The position numbers and the translations under genes were made by a program. The notes below the pieces were generated by a model. That model did no database searches. It was given only the letters and a program-made list of their open reading frames with translations, and was not told where the DNA came from. From Alphaproteobacteria bacterium (GTDB taxonomy: Bacteria; Pseudomonadota; Alphaproteobacteria; Micropepsales; Micropepsaceae), in contig JAGWJY010000016.1 in assembly GCA_028865545.1 (NCBI GenBank), positions 1 to 60,191 on the forward strand: 60,191 nt of DNA. The letters are read 5' to 3'. Shown one piece after another: positions 42,031-51,474 of this stretch (position 1 is the first letter of the stretch; each line of letters starts with the position of its first letter).

Positions 42031-44411
42031 ACACGGCGACGCGGCGGATGATCGGCGGGGTCTACCAGCCTCGCTCGCGCGGCGCGGCGATGGCAGACGC
42101 CATGGCGGACGCGCGGCGCGCGCTCGGCCGTCTGATGCGCATCCTCGTGATGCGCGGTGCGGGAGCGCTGCTGCTGCTCGGCACGGCCGCGGTGCTTTTG
42201 GCGCTCGTCAGCTACAGCTCCGGTGACGCCAGCCTGGACAATGCCACCGGGCGTGAGGTGGCCAACTGGCTGGGCCCGATCGGTGCAACGGCCGCGGACC
42301 TGCTGCTACAAGCCTTCGGCTTCGCCGCGCTCGCCTTCCTAATTCCTCCCGTCGCCTGGGGCACACGCGCTCTAATGGGCCAGTCGCTGCGCCACGGCGT
42401 GCCACGCGCGTTCGCCTGGCCGTTGGGCACGATCTTTCTGGCGGCTGGCCTGGGAATCCTGCCGCGTCCCGAAACCCTGCCGGCTGGCGCCGGCGGTATG
42501 ATCGGCATCGCTGTATCTGCGCTCTCTGCGAAAGCGGGACTAGCCCACCACCAGGATTGGATCGGCTGGGCCGTACCGGTCACGTTGTTTGCAGTTGGCT
42601 TGACGCTTGCCCTGCTGGCCGCGGATTTGCGCGTCAAGCCGTTCCTTCGCGCCGCCACCAATGTGCCGGTGTTCCTCTATTGGCTCACCTCGCTTCTCAA
42701 GATGCCGGAACGCCGCCCCTATGAAGACGATACCGACGTTGAGCCCGATATCGAGGACGACCACGACTTCGGTCTCGACATCGCTCCGGAGCCTCTTGCG
42801 GCGGATACGCGCCAGAATCGCGTCAAGCGCGAGGAGTTGCGTAAGACCGCGGCGCCGCCGAAGCGTGCGCGTCAACCAGCGCTCGCTTTGGAGTCCAGCG
42901 AGTATCAATTGCCGGCCCTAGGACTGCTGGCAGAGGCTAGGCACGTCAACGACGGCACGACGCTCTCCGACGAGTCGCTGGAGGAAAACGCGCGTATGCT
43001 GGAGGCGGTGCTGTCCGACTTTGGCGTCAAAGGCCGCATTGTTGCCGTCCGTCCCGGCCCTGTGGTGACGCTGTACGAATTCGAACCGGCGGCCGGCGTG
43101 AAATCCTCCCGCGTCATCTCCCTGTCCGACGACGTGGCGCGTTCGATGTCGGCGGTGGCGGCGCGCGTTGCGGTGATCCCCGGACGCAATGTGCTGGGCA
43201 TCGAACTTCCCAACCAGACGCGCGAAACCGTGTATCTGCGCGAGCTGCTGGCTTCGACCGAATACGAGAAGGCGCGCGCGCCGCTGATTCTGGCGCTTGG
43301 CAAAACCATCGGCGGTGAGCCGGTTATGGCCGATCTTGCCAAGATGCCCCACCTCCTGATCGCGGGCACGACGGGCTCCGGCAAGTCCGTCGCGCTCAAC
43401 ACCATGATCCTGTCGCTGCTCTACCGCATGCCGCCGGAGCAATGTCGGATGATCATGATCGATCCCAAGATGCTGGAGCTGTCGACCTATGACGGTATCC
43501 CGCATTTGCTGGCCGCTGTCGTCACTGATCCGCGCAAAGCCGTCGTAGCCCTCAAATGGGCGGTGCGCGAGATGGAAGAGCGCTACCGCAAGATGTCCAA
43601 GCTTGGCGTGCGCGGCGTGGAAGCGTTCAACGAACGTGTTCGCAAGGCCAAGGACAAGGGCGAAGTCCTGAAACGTACCGTGCAGACGGGTTTCGACCGC
43701 GAAACGGGCAAGCCGATCTACGAGGACGAGACACTCGATCTGGAGCCGATGCCCTACATCGTCGTCGTGGTCGACGAAATGGCCGACCTGATGATGATCT
43801 CCGGCAAGGAGATCGAAGGCGCAGTACAGCGCTTGGCACAAATGGCGCGTGCCGCCGGCATTCATCTTATCGCGGCCACGCAGCGCCCATCGGTCGACGT
43901 CATCACGGGAACCATCAAGGCCAACTTCCCGACGCGTATCTCCTTCCAGGTGACGAGCAAGATCGACAGCCGCACGATCCTGGGCGAACAAGGCGCCGAG
44001 CAGCTGCTCGGCCAGGGCGATATGCTTTACATGATGGCGGGCGGACGCATCCGCCGCGTGCATGGCCCCTTCGTCTCCGACCGCGAAGTGGAAGACGTGG
44101 TGAAGTTCCTCAAGACCCAGGGCACGCCGGAATATCTGGATGCGGTGACCGAGGAGCCGGACGAACCCGGCGACGATCCCTATGGGCTTTACGGCGAGGG
44201 CAACGGCCAGTCCGGCGACGAACTCTACGACAAGGCGCTCGCCATCGTGGCGCGCGAACGCAAGGCCACCACCAGCTACATCCAGCGCCGTCTGCAGATC
44301 GGTTACAACCGCTCCGCCCGCCTTATCGAGCGGATGGAAGAGGAAGGCGTGATCTCCAAGCCCAACCACAAGGGCGTACGCGAAGTTCTGCTGCCGGAGC
44401 ACGGGGAATAG
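42027..44411 (+). CDS. ftsK: DNA translocase FtsK
   Basis: 794 aa. About four N-terminal membrane helices (within residues 38-210) and a short acidic/Arg linker lead to the alpha/beta/gamma motor. Walker A is GTTGSGKS (residues 447-454) and Walker B is PYIVVVVDEMADLM. HLIAATQRPSVDVITGTIKAN is the FtsK/SpoIIIE signature. The C-terminal gamma winged helix (SYIQRRLQIGYNRSARLIER) reads KOPS sites. It clears chromosome ends from the closing septum and activates dimer resolution. The linker is shorter than in E. coli, as in most alphaproteobacteria. Confidence 0.96.
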   Translation: MNTATRRMIGGVYQPRSRGAAMADAMADARRALGRLMRILVMRGAGALLLLGTAAVLLALVSYSSGDASLDNATGREVANWLGPIGATAADLLLQAFGFAALAFLIPPVAWGTRALMGQSLRHGVPRAFAWPLGTIFLAAGLGILPRPETLPAGAGGMIGIAVSALSAKAGLAHHQDWIGWAVPVTLFAVGLTLALLAADLRVKPFLRAATNVPVFLYWLTSLLKMPERRPYEDDTDVEPDIEDDHDFGLDIAPEPLAADTRQNRVKREELRKTAAPPKRARQPALALESSEYQLPALGLLAEARHVNDGTTLSDESLEENARMLEAVLSDFGVKGRIVAVRPGPVVTLYEFEPAAGVKSSRVISLSDDVARSMSAVAARVAVIPGRNVLGIELPNQTRETVYLRELLASTEYEKARAPLILALGKTIGGEPVMADLAKMPHLLIAGTTGSGKSVALNTMILSLLYRMPPEQCRMIMIDPKMLELSTYDGIPHLLAAVVTDPRKAVVALKWAVREMEERYRKMSKLGVRGVEAFNERVRKAKDKGEVLKRTVQTGFDRETGKPIYEDETLDLEPMPYIVVVVDEMADLMMISGKEIEGAVQRLAQMARAAGIHLIAATQRPSVDVITGTIKANFPTRISFQVTSKIDSRTILGEQGAEQLLGQGDMLYMMAGGRIRRVHGPFVSDREVEDVVKFLKTQGTPEYLDAVTEEPDEPGDDPYGLYGEGNGQSGDELYDKALAIVARERKATTSYIQRRLQIGYNRSARLIERMEEEGVISKPNHKGVREVLLPEHGE

Positions 44412-44767
44412 CGGGGGCGCGGCCTTTAGGTACAGTCAGCTGCATGCGTCGGAGCAACAGACGCCGAGGCGCTGACCACGCGCGATGCGGATTGTTCAAT
44501 CGTATCCGGTGAGGCGCCGTCAGCGGCGAACGGCGATCCGATCAGTCTCAAATCGCCTGCACATATGTACGACTGCAGCTCGTTGTCCCATTTGGCCGTA
44601 TGTGACGCACTGTCGCGGCGAAGGTGTGCACAACCGAACTGCTGCTAAGCCTAGAATTCCTATAACTAAATCAGCACGTCCGCGGTTATGTCCGGTAAAT
44701 TACTTACTTTATAGTTCGGTATGCGTCTTATAATTGTTCACACGCGAATAGATACTCAATAAAGTTG
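44412..44767. other. gene-free stretch upstream of the HiPIP gene
   Basis: 356 bp between ftsK and the HiPIP gene. The second half is AT-rich compared with its surroundings. It contains TATAAT at 44729-44734, with a weak -35-like TTACTT at 44704-44709 (19-bp spacing), which could be the HiPIP promoter. No RNA gene, repeat or convincing ORF was seen. Confidence 0.5.
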
Positions 44768-45103
44768 ATGAGCGAAACCATGAGGCCTCAACCAATGTCT
44801 GTTGACAAAAATTGCACGAAGACAACCGTCGATGAAACACACCAGCACGGAGATGTGTCGCGCCGCAGTTTACTGCGCGGCGCCACGATCACTGCCGGCG
44901 GCGCGGTGTTGCTGGCCGCGGCCATGACAACCCAACCCGCCGAAGCAAAAATGGCCCAGACGGCTGCTGCTTACGTCCCGACCGCCAAGGGCGGACAGCA
45001 TTGCTCGGAATGCGCGCTCTTTATCGCACCGTCGTCGTGCCGTCTGGTGGATGGAGCGATCAGCCCCACGGGCTATTGCAGGTTCTTCGTCAAAAAAGGT
45101 TGA
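44768..45103 (+). CDS. high-potential iron-sulfur protein (HiPIP), Tat-exported
   Basis: 111 aa. A small periplasmic [4Fe-4S] electron carrier. The Tat signal is SRRSLLRGATITAGGAVLL (RR at residues 32-33), with cleavage near AEA (about residue 60). The cluster cysteines are C79, C82, C91 and C104 (CSEC ... SSCRL ... TGYCRFF), the HiPIP spacing C-x2-C-x8-C-x12-C. C16 lies before the Tat motif and is removed. In Acidithiobacillus ferrooxidans the HiPIP Iro was proposed to be an iron oxidase; others donate electrons to photosynthetic or respiratory complexes. It starts the unit with a cytochrome-porin fusion and cytochrome c4. Confidence 0.9.
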   Translation: MSETMRPQPMSVDKNCTKTTVDETHQHGDVSRRSLLRGATITAGGAVLLAAAMTTQPAEAKMAQTAAAYVPTAKGGQHCSECALFIAPSSCRLVDGAISPTGYCRFFVKKG

Positions 45104-45156
45104 GCCCCGTGCTGAAGGGCTGGTGGTAGCTGGTTTACACATCTTGAGGTAGTGCA

Positions 45157-46524
45157 ATGCCGGGTCGTCGCATACGAACGCAGTCATCTTTTGCAGTTAT
45201 TCTCGGTTTCCTAACGCTGTCAGCACTTCCTCAATCGGCGCAGGCCGTACCGAGTTACGCGCGACAGACAGGTCTGGCCTGCGAAGCCTGTCACACCGTG
45301 TTCCCCCAGCTCACCCCGTTCGGTCGCGTCTTCAAGGCGAGCGGCTACACGCTCTTCAATACACGCAAGGTCCAGGATATTGATCAGCAGAAGCAGTCTA
45401 CCCTGTCGCTGTCTGATCTACCGCCCGTCTCCGCTATGGTGATGGCGTCGACCAGCATGGCCGCCAAGGCCAACGATTCCACGTCAAGCAAGACGTCCAC
45501 CGACTTTCCGCAGCAACTGAGCCTGTTCTACGCGGGGCGCATCTCGGACAACGTCGGCGCGTTCGTTCAGCTGACCTATGACGACCAAAGCGGCAGTTTC
45601 GGTATCGACAATACTGACATCCGCTTCGCTGACGTGGCCAACGTTGACGGTCACAACGTCATTTACGGCATCAGTCTGAACAACAATCCAACCGTCCAGG
45701 ATCTGTGGAACAGCGTGCCGGCTTGGGAGCAGCCGTTCATCGCATCACCGGCCCTGCAGGGGCCCGCCGCGGGGTCGCAGATTGAAGGCGCGATGGCGCA
45801 GAATGTTGCTGGATTGTCGGCGTATACGTTGGTCGATGAGTCGCTGTACGCGGAGGTTGGCGTCTACCGGTCGGCGCTCCAAGGTGCTTCCGTGGCGAAC
45901 AATGGGGATGCCAACAACCAAATCATTTCCGGCGTCGCCCCATATTGGCGCGTTGCCTACGAAAAAGACTGGGGAAAGAACTCATGGGAGTTCGGCGTGG
46001 TCGGCCTCTACGCGGCACTTCAAAATCCGACGACTCCTGCCGGAGCAGCCATTAACGGACCGCTGCAAAATGCGCCGACCGATCGTTTCCTCGATACCGG
46101 CTTGGATACCCAATATCAATATATCGATGACCACGACCAGGTGACCGTCACCTCAAGCTGGGTGCATGAAAACCAGGATCTCAATGCGAGCTATGCCGCG
46201 GGCTTTGCATCGATGTCGAGCAATAGTGTCGATACGTTCAATCTTAACGGCAGCTATTTCTGGCTTCGTAAAGTTGGAGGCAGTCTGGGATTCACCAGCG
46301 TGTCAAGTTCCAATGATCCGCTTTACTTCGGCACACCAGTTGGCAATTCCAACAGCAGTTGGGGGACCGTCGAGGTCAATTATCTGCCGTGGCTGAATGT
46401 CAAGCTGGGCCTGCAATACACCGCCTTCTTCAAGTTCAATGGCGCGTCTTCCAATTACGACGGCGCCGGCCGCAACGCATCCGACAACAACATGCTGTTC
46501 GGATATTTGTGGATCGCGTATTAG
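45157..46524 (+). CDS. monohaem cytochrome c fused to an outer-membrane beta-barrel (Cyc2-like)
   Basis: 455 aa. The signal peptide ends AQA at residue 30. A short N-terminal cytochrome segment has one haem site, C42-E-A-C45-H46, in the block PSYARQTGLACEACHTVFPQ, followed by LTPFGRVFKASGYTLFN. The other 380 residues or so are alternating polar/aromatic strands with many Tyr, Asn and Ser, typical of a porin barrel, and the last residue is Tyr (GYLWIAY), as expected for an outer-membrane signal. This is the architecture of Cyc2, the fused cytochrome-porin that accepts electrons from outside the cell in iron oxidisers. The substrate here is inferred, not shown. It lies 53 bp after the HiPIP gene. 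Confidence 0.82.
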   Translation: MPGRRIRTQSSFAVILGFLTLSALPQSAQAVPSYARQTGLACEACHTVFPQLTPFGRVFKASGYTLFNTRKVQDIDQQKQSTLSLSDLPPVSAMVMASTSMAAKANDSTSSKTSTDFPQQLSLFYAGRISDNVGAFVQLTYDDQSGSFGIDNTDIRFADVANVDGHNVIYGISLNNNPTVQDLWNSVPAWEQPFIASPALQGPAAGSQIEGAMAQNVAGLSAYTLVDESLYAEVGVYRSALQGASVANNGDANNQIISGVAPYWRVAYEKDWGKNSWEFGVVGLYAALQNPTTPAGAAINGPLQNAPTDRFLDTGLDTQYQYIDDHDQVTVTSSWVHENQDLNASYAAGFASMSSNSVDTFNLNGSYFWLRKVGGSLGFTSVSSSNDPLYFGTPVGNSNSSWGTVEVNYLPWLNVKLGLQYTAFFKFNGASSNYDGAGRNASDNNMLFGYLWIAY

Positions 46525-46554
46525 CCAACCCTATAACAAATAGGACAGAGCGTC

Positions 46555-47169
46555 GTGAAAATTGTCTTCGTTGTGACTTTGGCGACTTGTGCAAGCGTGG
46601 CAAGTACATTGGCAATGGCGGAAGGCTCAAGCACGATCCCGCCGGCCGCGGTAGCCGAGGCGACATCCGTATGTCAGGACTGCCACGGGCCACAGGGTAA
46701 CAGCGTGTCATCAACCTTTCCTCGCTTAAACGGCCAACAAGCCGATTATATTGAGGCCCAGCTCAAGAATTTCCGCGACCACAGCCGAAGCGATCCGCAT
46801 GCGCGTGCCTACATGTGGGGCATGGCTTCCCAACTCGACGACGCCACCATCGCCGGACTGGCAAAATACTACTCCGGCCAAACACCGACACAGCCCCAAA
46901 AGGGAGGTGCGCTCGCCGCCGAGGGCAAGAATATCTTCATGAACGGTGTTGAGGCCCAGAACGTGCCGGCGTGCCAAGCGTGCCATGGCGAGCATGGAGA
47001 AGGTAACAGCGTGATTCCGCGGATTGCCGGTCAGCATGCCAATTACCTAAAAACCCAGCTGGAAGCGTTTCGTTCGACCCTGCGCGAGAGCGACGTGATG
47101 CATGCCAACACCAAAGACATGACTGACAGCCAAATCGAGGCGTTGGTATCGTATCTCGCCAACGACTGA
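46555..47169 (+). CDS. dihaem cytochrome c4
   Basis: 204 aa from a GTG start (MKIVFVVTLATCASVAS), with signal cleavage near AMA. It has two cytochrome c domains with haem sites C40-Q-D-C43-H44 and C140-Q-A-C143-H144. M87 and M182 are the likely axial methionines. The repeats FPRLNGQQADYIEAQLKNFR and IPRIAGQHANYLKTQLEAFR are classic c4 halves. In A. ferrooxidans the c4-type Cyc1 passes electrons from the Cyc2/rusticyanin path to the aa3 oxidase. Here it lies 30 bp after the cytochrome-porin gene, so the two are probably one operon. Confidence 0.92.
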   Translation: MKIVFVVTLATCASVASTLAMAEGSSTIPPAAVAEATSVCQDCHGPQGNSVSSTFPRLNGQQADYIEAQLKNFRDHSRSDPHARAYMWGMASQLDDATIAGLAKYYSGQTPTQPQKGGALAAEGKNIFMNGVEAQNVPACQACHGEHGEGNSVIPRIAGQHANYLKTQLEAFRSTLRESDVMHANTKDMTDSQIEALVSYLAND

Positions 47170-47209
47170 CCACCGGCTGTCTATTGATGCGCGCTATTCG
47201 TGAGGCGTG

Positions 47210-47722
47210 CTACCAGGAGCAGCCATAGGCGGTGCATTTGGCCTTGAGGTGCGTCTCATTGGTTTGTGGACGCACCGCCGAGGACTGCACATCCGGTGCA
47301 GCCGCCGAGTTGTCTGACGTGCCCGCGCCGCTCGGTATGCTGCCGACACCAATGTTTACGGCATCCCAAACGCCGGGATTTTGTGGATCAATCTCGCCTT
47401 CCCGATAGACCTCAATCGTCACCGTAGTGCCCGGCGCAATCGATAGAGCACCACCACGGCTCGACGCGTACGGTGTGCCGATAATTCTGAAATATCGAAA
47501 TCCATGACCCAGCGTCGTGCGGGCGGCGATGGTCAATATTTTTTGCGTGGCACTGCGATCGCTGTCGCCAACGGTTTCCTTTCCAGAAATCACAATGACA
47601 TGATCATTGCGCATCGGCGGCACCGGATGTGCGCAGGCCGAAAGCGCGAGCCCGCAAAGCGCAGCGAAGAGAAGTGGCCGGCCAATGCCTTTCATGGCGG
47701 CGGCGTGGTTACGGGTGCTCAT
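47210..47722 (-). CDS. putative lipoprotein of unknown function
   Basis: 170 aa. The signal ends GLALSAC (C30), a good lipobox. The mature part has VIVISGKETVGDSDRSATQK and ILTIAARTTLGHGFRYFRII, which recalls a group of small Caulobacter-type lipoproteins of unknown function (CC0125-like), then a Ser/Ala-rich tail ending KCTAYGCSW. An AAGGAG ribosome site precedes the ATG. It converges on the c4 gene (40 bp), so it belongs to a different transcript. Confidence 0.65.
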   Translation of the reverse strand: MSTRNHAAAMKGIGRPLLFAALCGLALSACAHPVPPMRNDHVIVISGKETVGDSDRSATQKILTIAARTTLGHGFRYFRIIGTPYASSRGGALSIAPGTTVTIEVYREGEIDPQNPGVWDAVNIGVGSIPSGAGTSDNSAAAPDVQSSAVRPQTNETHLKAKCTAYGCSW

Positions 47723-48306
47723 CGGCTCCTTGTGTCATCGCAGAATCCAAGCTCATGGTAACACCCTCCCCCATATTGCGACCAATGCTAGCAAGTCCGA
47801 TAGGCACAGGCCTCTGCCGACCTGCACATTTGCCTTGCGCCACGCCTTAGATGAGGGACGGGCCCATCTATACCTGCTCTCCGACGCGGGAAGAGAACAG
47901 ATATCGCGAACAAACGTCCCCGACACGCCGACGTCCAAGGGCATAGAACCTGCGTAAACAAATGGCTGAAGGTCTGTATACCGGGCCAAGCCCCGCAGGT
48001 TTGTGGGACTTGAATGTTGTTCTGCGAACAGCCGGATCAACTCGCCGATCCCCATCAAAAAAAATATACGCCCGCGGCTTAATGACGCACCATTTAATAT
48101 ATTGTATTTAAAAGGTAATTCTTCATCGGGAGGGAGCTTATACGGCATATGAGCCCACACTGCCGCTTCGTTGACATCGATGCGAAGCCGGGCCTAGTTT
48201 TTGCGCCGCACAAAGACCGGGCGGCTTAAACAGCGCATCCACGGCATTGCGGATGCTGAGAGAAACTGTTCATTCCGGCCTGCCCACCCAGGGAATTTCG
48301 GACGCC
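47723..48306. other. gene-poor stretch upstream of etfB
   Basis: 584 bp. The middle (about 48050-48125) is AT-rich, with runs such as AAAAAAAATATA and TTAATATATTG. An open frame on the minus strand (47753-48148; MPYKLPPDEELPFKYN) has no clear ribosome site and no recognised family; it may be a small orphan gene or chance. No RNA gene or repeat was recognised. The etfB promoter should lie at the right-hand end. Confidence 0.5.
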
Positions 48307-49053
48307 ATGAAGGTTCTTGTCCCCGTCAAGCGGGTGATCGATTACAACGTCAAGGTTCGCGTCAAAGCGGATCAGAGCGGCGTGGATTTGGCCAACGTCA
48401 AAATGTCCATGAACCCCTTCGACGAAATCGGTGTCGAGGAAGCGGTCCGCCTGAAGGAAAGAGGCAAGGCGAGCGAAGTGATCGCCGTTTCCATCGGCCC
48501 CGCACAGGCCTCAGAGACCATCCGCACGGCGCTCGCCATGGGTGCAGACCGAGGCATTCTGGTCAAGACAGACGGAGAGGTAGAGCCTTTGGCGGTCGCC
48601 AAAATTCTCAAGGCCATTTGCGATGCCGAGAAGCCGGATCTGGTCATCACCGGCAAGCAAGCCATCGACGACGATTCCAATCAGACTGGGCAGATGCTGG
48701 CGGCGCTGCTCGGCTGGCCCCAAGCCACTTTCGCGCACAAGCTGGAACTGGGTGACGGCAAGGCCAACATCGAACGTGAAATCGATGGCGGCCTTCAGAT
48801 TGTCGAAGTCAAACTACCCGCCGTGATGACGACCGACCTGCGCCTTAACGAACCGCGCTACGCCTCTCTGCCCAACATCATGAAGGCGAAGAAGAAGCCC
48901 ATCGACGAAAAGACGCCTGCTGATTACGGCGTCGATACGACGCCGCGCCTGAAGGTGTTGAAGGTCAGCGAACCGCCCAAACGTCAAGCCGGCGCCAAGG
49001 TGAAGACCGTGGCCGAATTTCTCGGCAAGCTCAAAGAAGCGGGAGTGCTGTGA
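48307..49053 (+). CDS. etfB: electron transfer flavoprotein beta subunit
   Basis: 248 aa. With EtfA it accepts electrons from acyl-CoA dehydrogenases and passes them to ETF-ubiquinone oxidoreductase. [19 protein letters not shown] opens the family, with [18 protein letters not shown], the AMP-binding region [12 protein letters not shown] and [20 protein letters not shown]. The etfA start overlaps its stop (TGATG), so the two subunits are translationally coupled. Confidence 0.95.
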   Translation: MKVLVPVKRVIDYNVKVRVKADQSGVDLANVKMSMNPFDEIGVEEAVRLKERGKASEVIAVSIGPAQASETIRTALAMGADRGILVKTDGEVEPLAVAKILKAICDAEKPDLVITGKQAIDDDSNQTGQMLAALLGWPQATFAHKLELGDGKANIEREIDGGLQIVEVKLPAVMTTDLRLNEPRYASLPNIMKAKKKPIDEKTPADYGVDTTPRLKVLKVSEPPKRQAGAKVKTVAEFLGKLKEAGVL

Positions 49054-49994
49054 TGGTCTCGCTCGTTATTGCCGAACACGACAACAAGACTTTGAAGGAT
49101 GCCACGGCCAAGACGGTCGCGGCCGCTGTCCAGCTGGGCGCACCCGTGCATGTACTGGTCGCTGGCCAGGGTTGCGGTGCGGTCGCCGACGCTGCCGCCA
49201 AGCTGACTGGCGTGGAAAAAGTACTGGTCGCCGATGACCTGCTATATGCCAAGCCAATTGCCGAGACGATGGCCACGCTCATCCTCTCACTGGCGGACAA
49301 GTACGACACCATCCTCGCACCCGCGACAACCAGCGGAAAAAATTATCTGCCGCGCGTGGCTGCCGAGCTCGACGTCCCGCAGATTTCGGAAATCCTGAAA
49401 GTGGTAAGCGCCGACACCTTCGAGCGCCCCATCTACGCCGGCAATGCCATCCAGACGGTTCAGGCGGGTGCGGGCAAGAAAGTCATCACCGTGCGCACGA
49501 CAGCGTTCAAACCGGCGGAGGTCACAGGTTCTGCGACGATCGAGGCCGTGGCTGCAGCGACCGATCCTGGCACATCGAAGTTCGTCAGCGAAGCTCTGTC
49601 CAAATCGGAACGCCCAGAACTGACCTCGGCGAAAATCGTCATTTCAGGCGGACGCGGCCTACAGTCGGGCGAGAATTTCAAGATGCTGGAGAAAGTGGCC
49701 GACAAGCTACATGCTGCTGTCGGCGCCAGCCGAGCCGCCGTCGACGCGGGCTTTGTGCCCAACGACTATCAGGTGGGCCAGACCGGCAAGGTGGTCGCCC
49801 CGGATCTTTACATCGCGGTGGGCATATCCGGCGCGATCCAGCATCTGGCGGGAATGAAGGACTCAAAAGTCATCGCCGCTATAAACAAGGACGAGGAAGC
49901 GCCTATTTTCCAAATCGCCGATGTCGGCCTAGTGGCCGACCTGTTCAGGGCCGTGCCGGAAATGGAAGAAGAGCTGTCAAAGCTTGGGTACTGA
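49053..49994 (+). CDS. etfA: electron transfer flavoprotein alpha subunit
   Basis: 313 aa. The N-terminal half pairs with EtfB; the C-terminal half binds FAD. The signature near the end is clear: [20 protein letters not shown], then [38 protein letters not shown] carries the FAD-binding region. The 3-hydroxybutyryl-CoA dehydrogenase gene follows 31 bp later, so the operon serves acyl-CoA oxidation or C4 metabolism. Confidence 0.95.
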   Translation: MVSLVIAEHDNKTLKDATAKTVAAAVQLGAPVHVLVAGQGCGAVADAAAKLTGVEKVLVADDLLYAKPIAETMATLILSLADKYDTILAPATTSGKNYLPRVAAELDVPQISEILKVVSADTFERPIYAGNAIQTVQAGAGKKVITVRTTAFKPAEVTGSATIEAVAAATDPGTSKFVSEALSKSERPELTSAKIVISGGRGLQSGENFKMLEKVADKLHAAVGASRAAVDAGFVPNDYQVGQTGKVVAPDLYIAVGISGAIQHLAGMKDSKVIAAINKDEEAPIFQIADVGLVADLFRAVPEMEEELSKLGY

Positions 49995-50025
49995 TGCAGT
50001 AGGGGACAACACAAAGGCATTACGT

Positions 50026-50901
50026 ATGAGCATCGAGCGGATTGGGGTAATCGGGGCGGGACAGATGGGCAGCGGCATCGCCCATGTCTTGTCGCTGGCG
50101 AAATACGACGTCGTCTTGGAAGATATCAACGCCGAACAACTGAACCGCGCGACAGCGTTGATCCAGAAGAACATGCAGCGCCAAGCCGGGCGCGGCTTGA
50201 TCAAAGACGAAGATATCGAACCGGCGATCAAGCGCATCCATACGTCTCAGAACCTCGAGGCGATGCGCGATCGCGATCTGGTCATCGAGGCGGCAACGGA
50301 AGACGAAGCCGTCAAAAAGAAAATCTTCCAAGACCTTTGCCCGCACCTTTCCGACAAGGCAATGATCGCGACGAACACCTCGTCGATCTCGGTGACCCGC
50401 CTCGCTTCCACGACCGACCGACCCGAACGCTTCATCGGCCTGCATTTCATGAATCCGGTGCCGCTGATGCAGCTGGTCGAAGTCATTCGCGGCATCGCCA
50501 CCGATGACTCGACGTTCCAGGCGGTGTTGGAGATCGTCAAACGGGTCGGCAAAACCGCCGCCTACGCCGAGGACTTCCCCGCCTTCATCGTCAACCGCAT
50601 CCTGCTGCCGATGATCAACGAGGCGGTCTATACGCTGTACGAAGGCGTCGGGAACGTCGAGGCCATCGACACGGCCATGCGACTGGGCGCCAACCACCCG
50701 ATGGGGCCGTTGCAACTGGCCGATTTCATCGGCCTGGATACCTGTCTGTCGGTGATGCAGGTACTGTACGAAGGCTTGGCGGACTCCAAATATCGGCCTT
50801 GCCCTCTGCTGGTGAAATATGTCGAAGCCGGTTGGCTGGGGCGCAAGACCGGTCGCGGCTTCTACGACTACCGCGGCGAACACCCCGTACCAACGCGCTA
50901 G
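50026..50901 (+). CDS. 3-hydroxybutyryl-CoA dehydrogenase
   Basis: 291 aa. An NAD(P)-dependent enzyme interconverting acetoacetyl-CoA and 3-hydroxybutyryl-CoA. The Rossmann loop is [33 protein letters not shown] and [19 protein letters not shown] hold the catalytic serine and histidine, with the C-terminal domain opening [18 protein letters not shown]. It closes the etfBA unit and shares an interlocked 4-bp stop with tlpA on the other strand. Confidence 0.94.
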   Translation: MSIERIGVIGAGQMGSGIAHVLSLAKYDVVLEDINAEQLNRATALIQKNMQRQAGRGLIKDEDIEPAIKRIHTSQNLEAMRDRDLVIEAATEDEAVKKKIFQDLCPHLSDKAMIATNTSSISVTRLASTTDRPERFIGLHFMNPVPLMQLVEVIRGIATDDSTFQAVLEIVKRVGKTAAYAEDFPAFIVNRILLPMINEAVYTLYEGVGNVEAIDTAMRLGANHPMGPLQLADFIGLDTCLSVMQVLYEGLADSKYRPCPLLVKYVEAGWLGRKTGRGFYDYRGEHPVPTR

Positions 50902-51464
50902 CGCATAGCCAGCTGTTTCAGATAGCGGACGGAATCCGGCGCGCTCCAGTCCGCGGGGCCTTCGGCGTGTGCGATCTCGCGCCCTTCAGCATCAATCAGG
51001 ATGCTGGCTGGCAGGCCATAGGCGCCGAAAGCGCGCAACATAGCGATATCGGTGTCGACGTAGACACCGAGGTTCTTCGCATTGTGCGCGGCCAGAAAGG
51101 CCTGCGCTTCGGCAGGCTTGTCGCGCCCGACGTCGACGGCCACGACCACAAATCGGTCGGCCGGCAGCGCTTTTTGCAGTGCCGCGAGGGCGGGCAGCTC
51201 CTTTACGCAGGGCGCGCACCACGTCGCCCACAGATTGAGAAGCACCAAACGGCCGCGAAATTCCGCCAGGGTGTGGCGTTTGCCATCAAGGCCGGTAAAG
51301 GCCGGTAACGGCGCGGCTTTGGCCGGATGAATCAGCTCCAACGGCTGGAGCGATGTCGGTGGTGCGTGGACAGAAAGCGTCGTGATCCCATATAGAACGG
51401 CGAGCAGCACGACTGCGGCGATCGCAACCACAATGGTGAGGGGGCGAAAGCGGGTCAGCGTCAT
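50898..51464 (-). CDS. tlpA: TlpA-family thiol:disulfide oxidoreductase
   Basis: 188 aa. An N-terminal membrane helix (residues 8-28) places a thioredoxin fold in the periplasm. The active site is [17 protein letters not shown], and the cis-proline is in [16 protein letters not shown]. TlpA-type proteins reduce copper-binding partners during cytochrome oxidase assembly. The ATG (51464) lies only 10 bp from the argH ATG on the other strand; this tlpA/argH divergence is common in alphaproteobacteria. Confidence 0.9.
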   Translation of the reverse strand: MTLTRFRPLTIVVAIAAVVLLAVLYGITTLSVHAPPTSLQPLELIHPAKAAPLPAFTGLDGKRHTLAEFRGRLVLLNLWATWCAPCVKELPALAALQKALPADRFVVVAVDVGRDKPAEAQAFLAAHNAKNLGVYVDTDIAMLRAFGAYGLPASILIDAEGREIAHAEGPADWSAPDSVRYLKQLAMR

Positions 51465-51474
51465 TGAGCGTCTC

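Noticed and set aside
47753-48148. Minus-strand open frame in the gap upstream of etfB
   Set aside because: No ribosome site, no recognised family, and it includes AT-rich DNA; kept only as a remark in the gap description.
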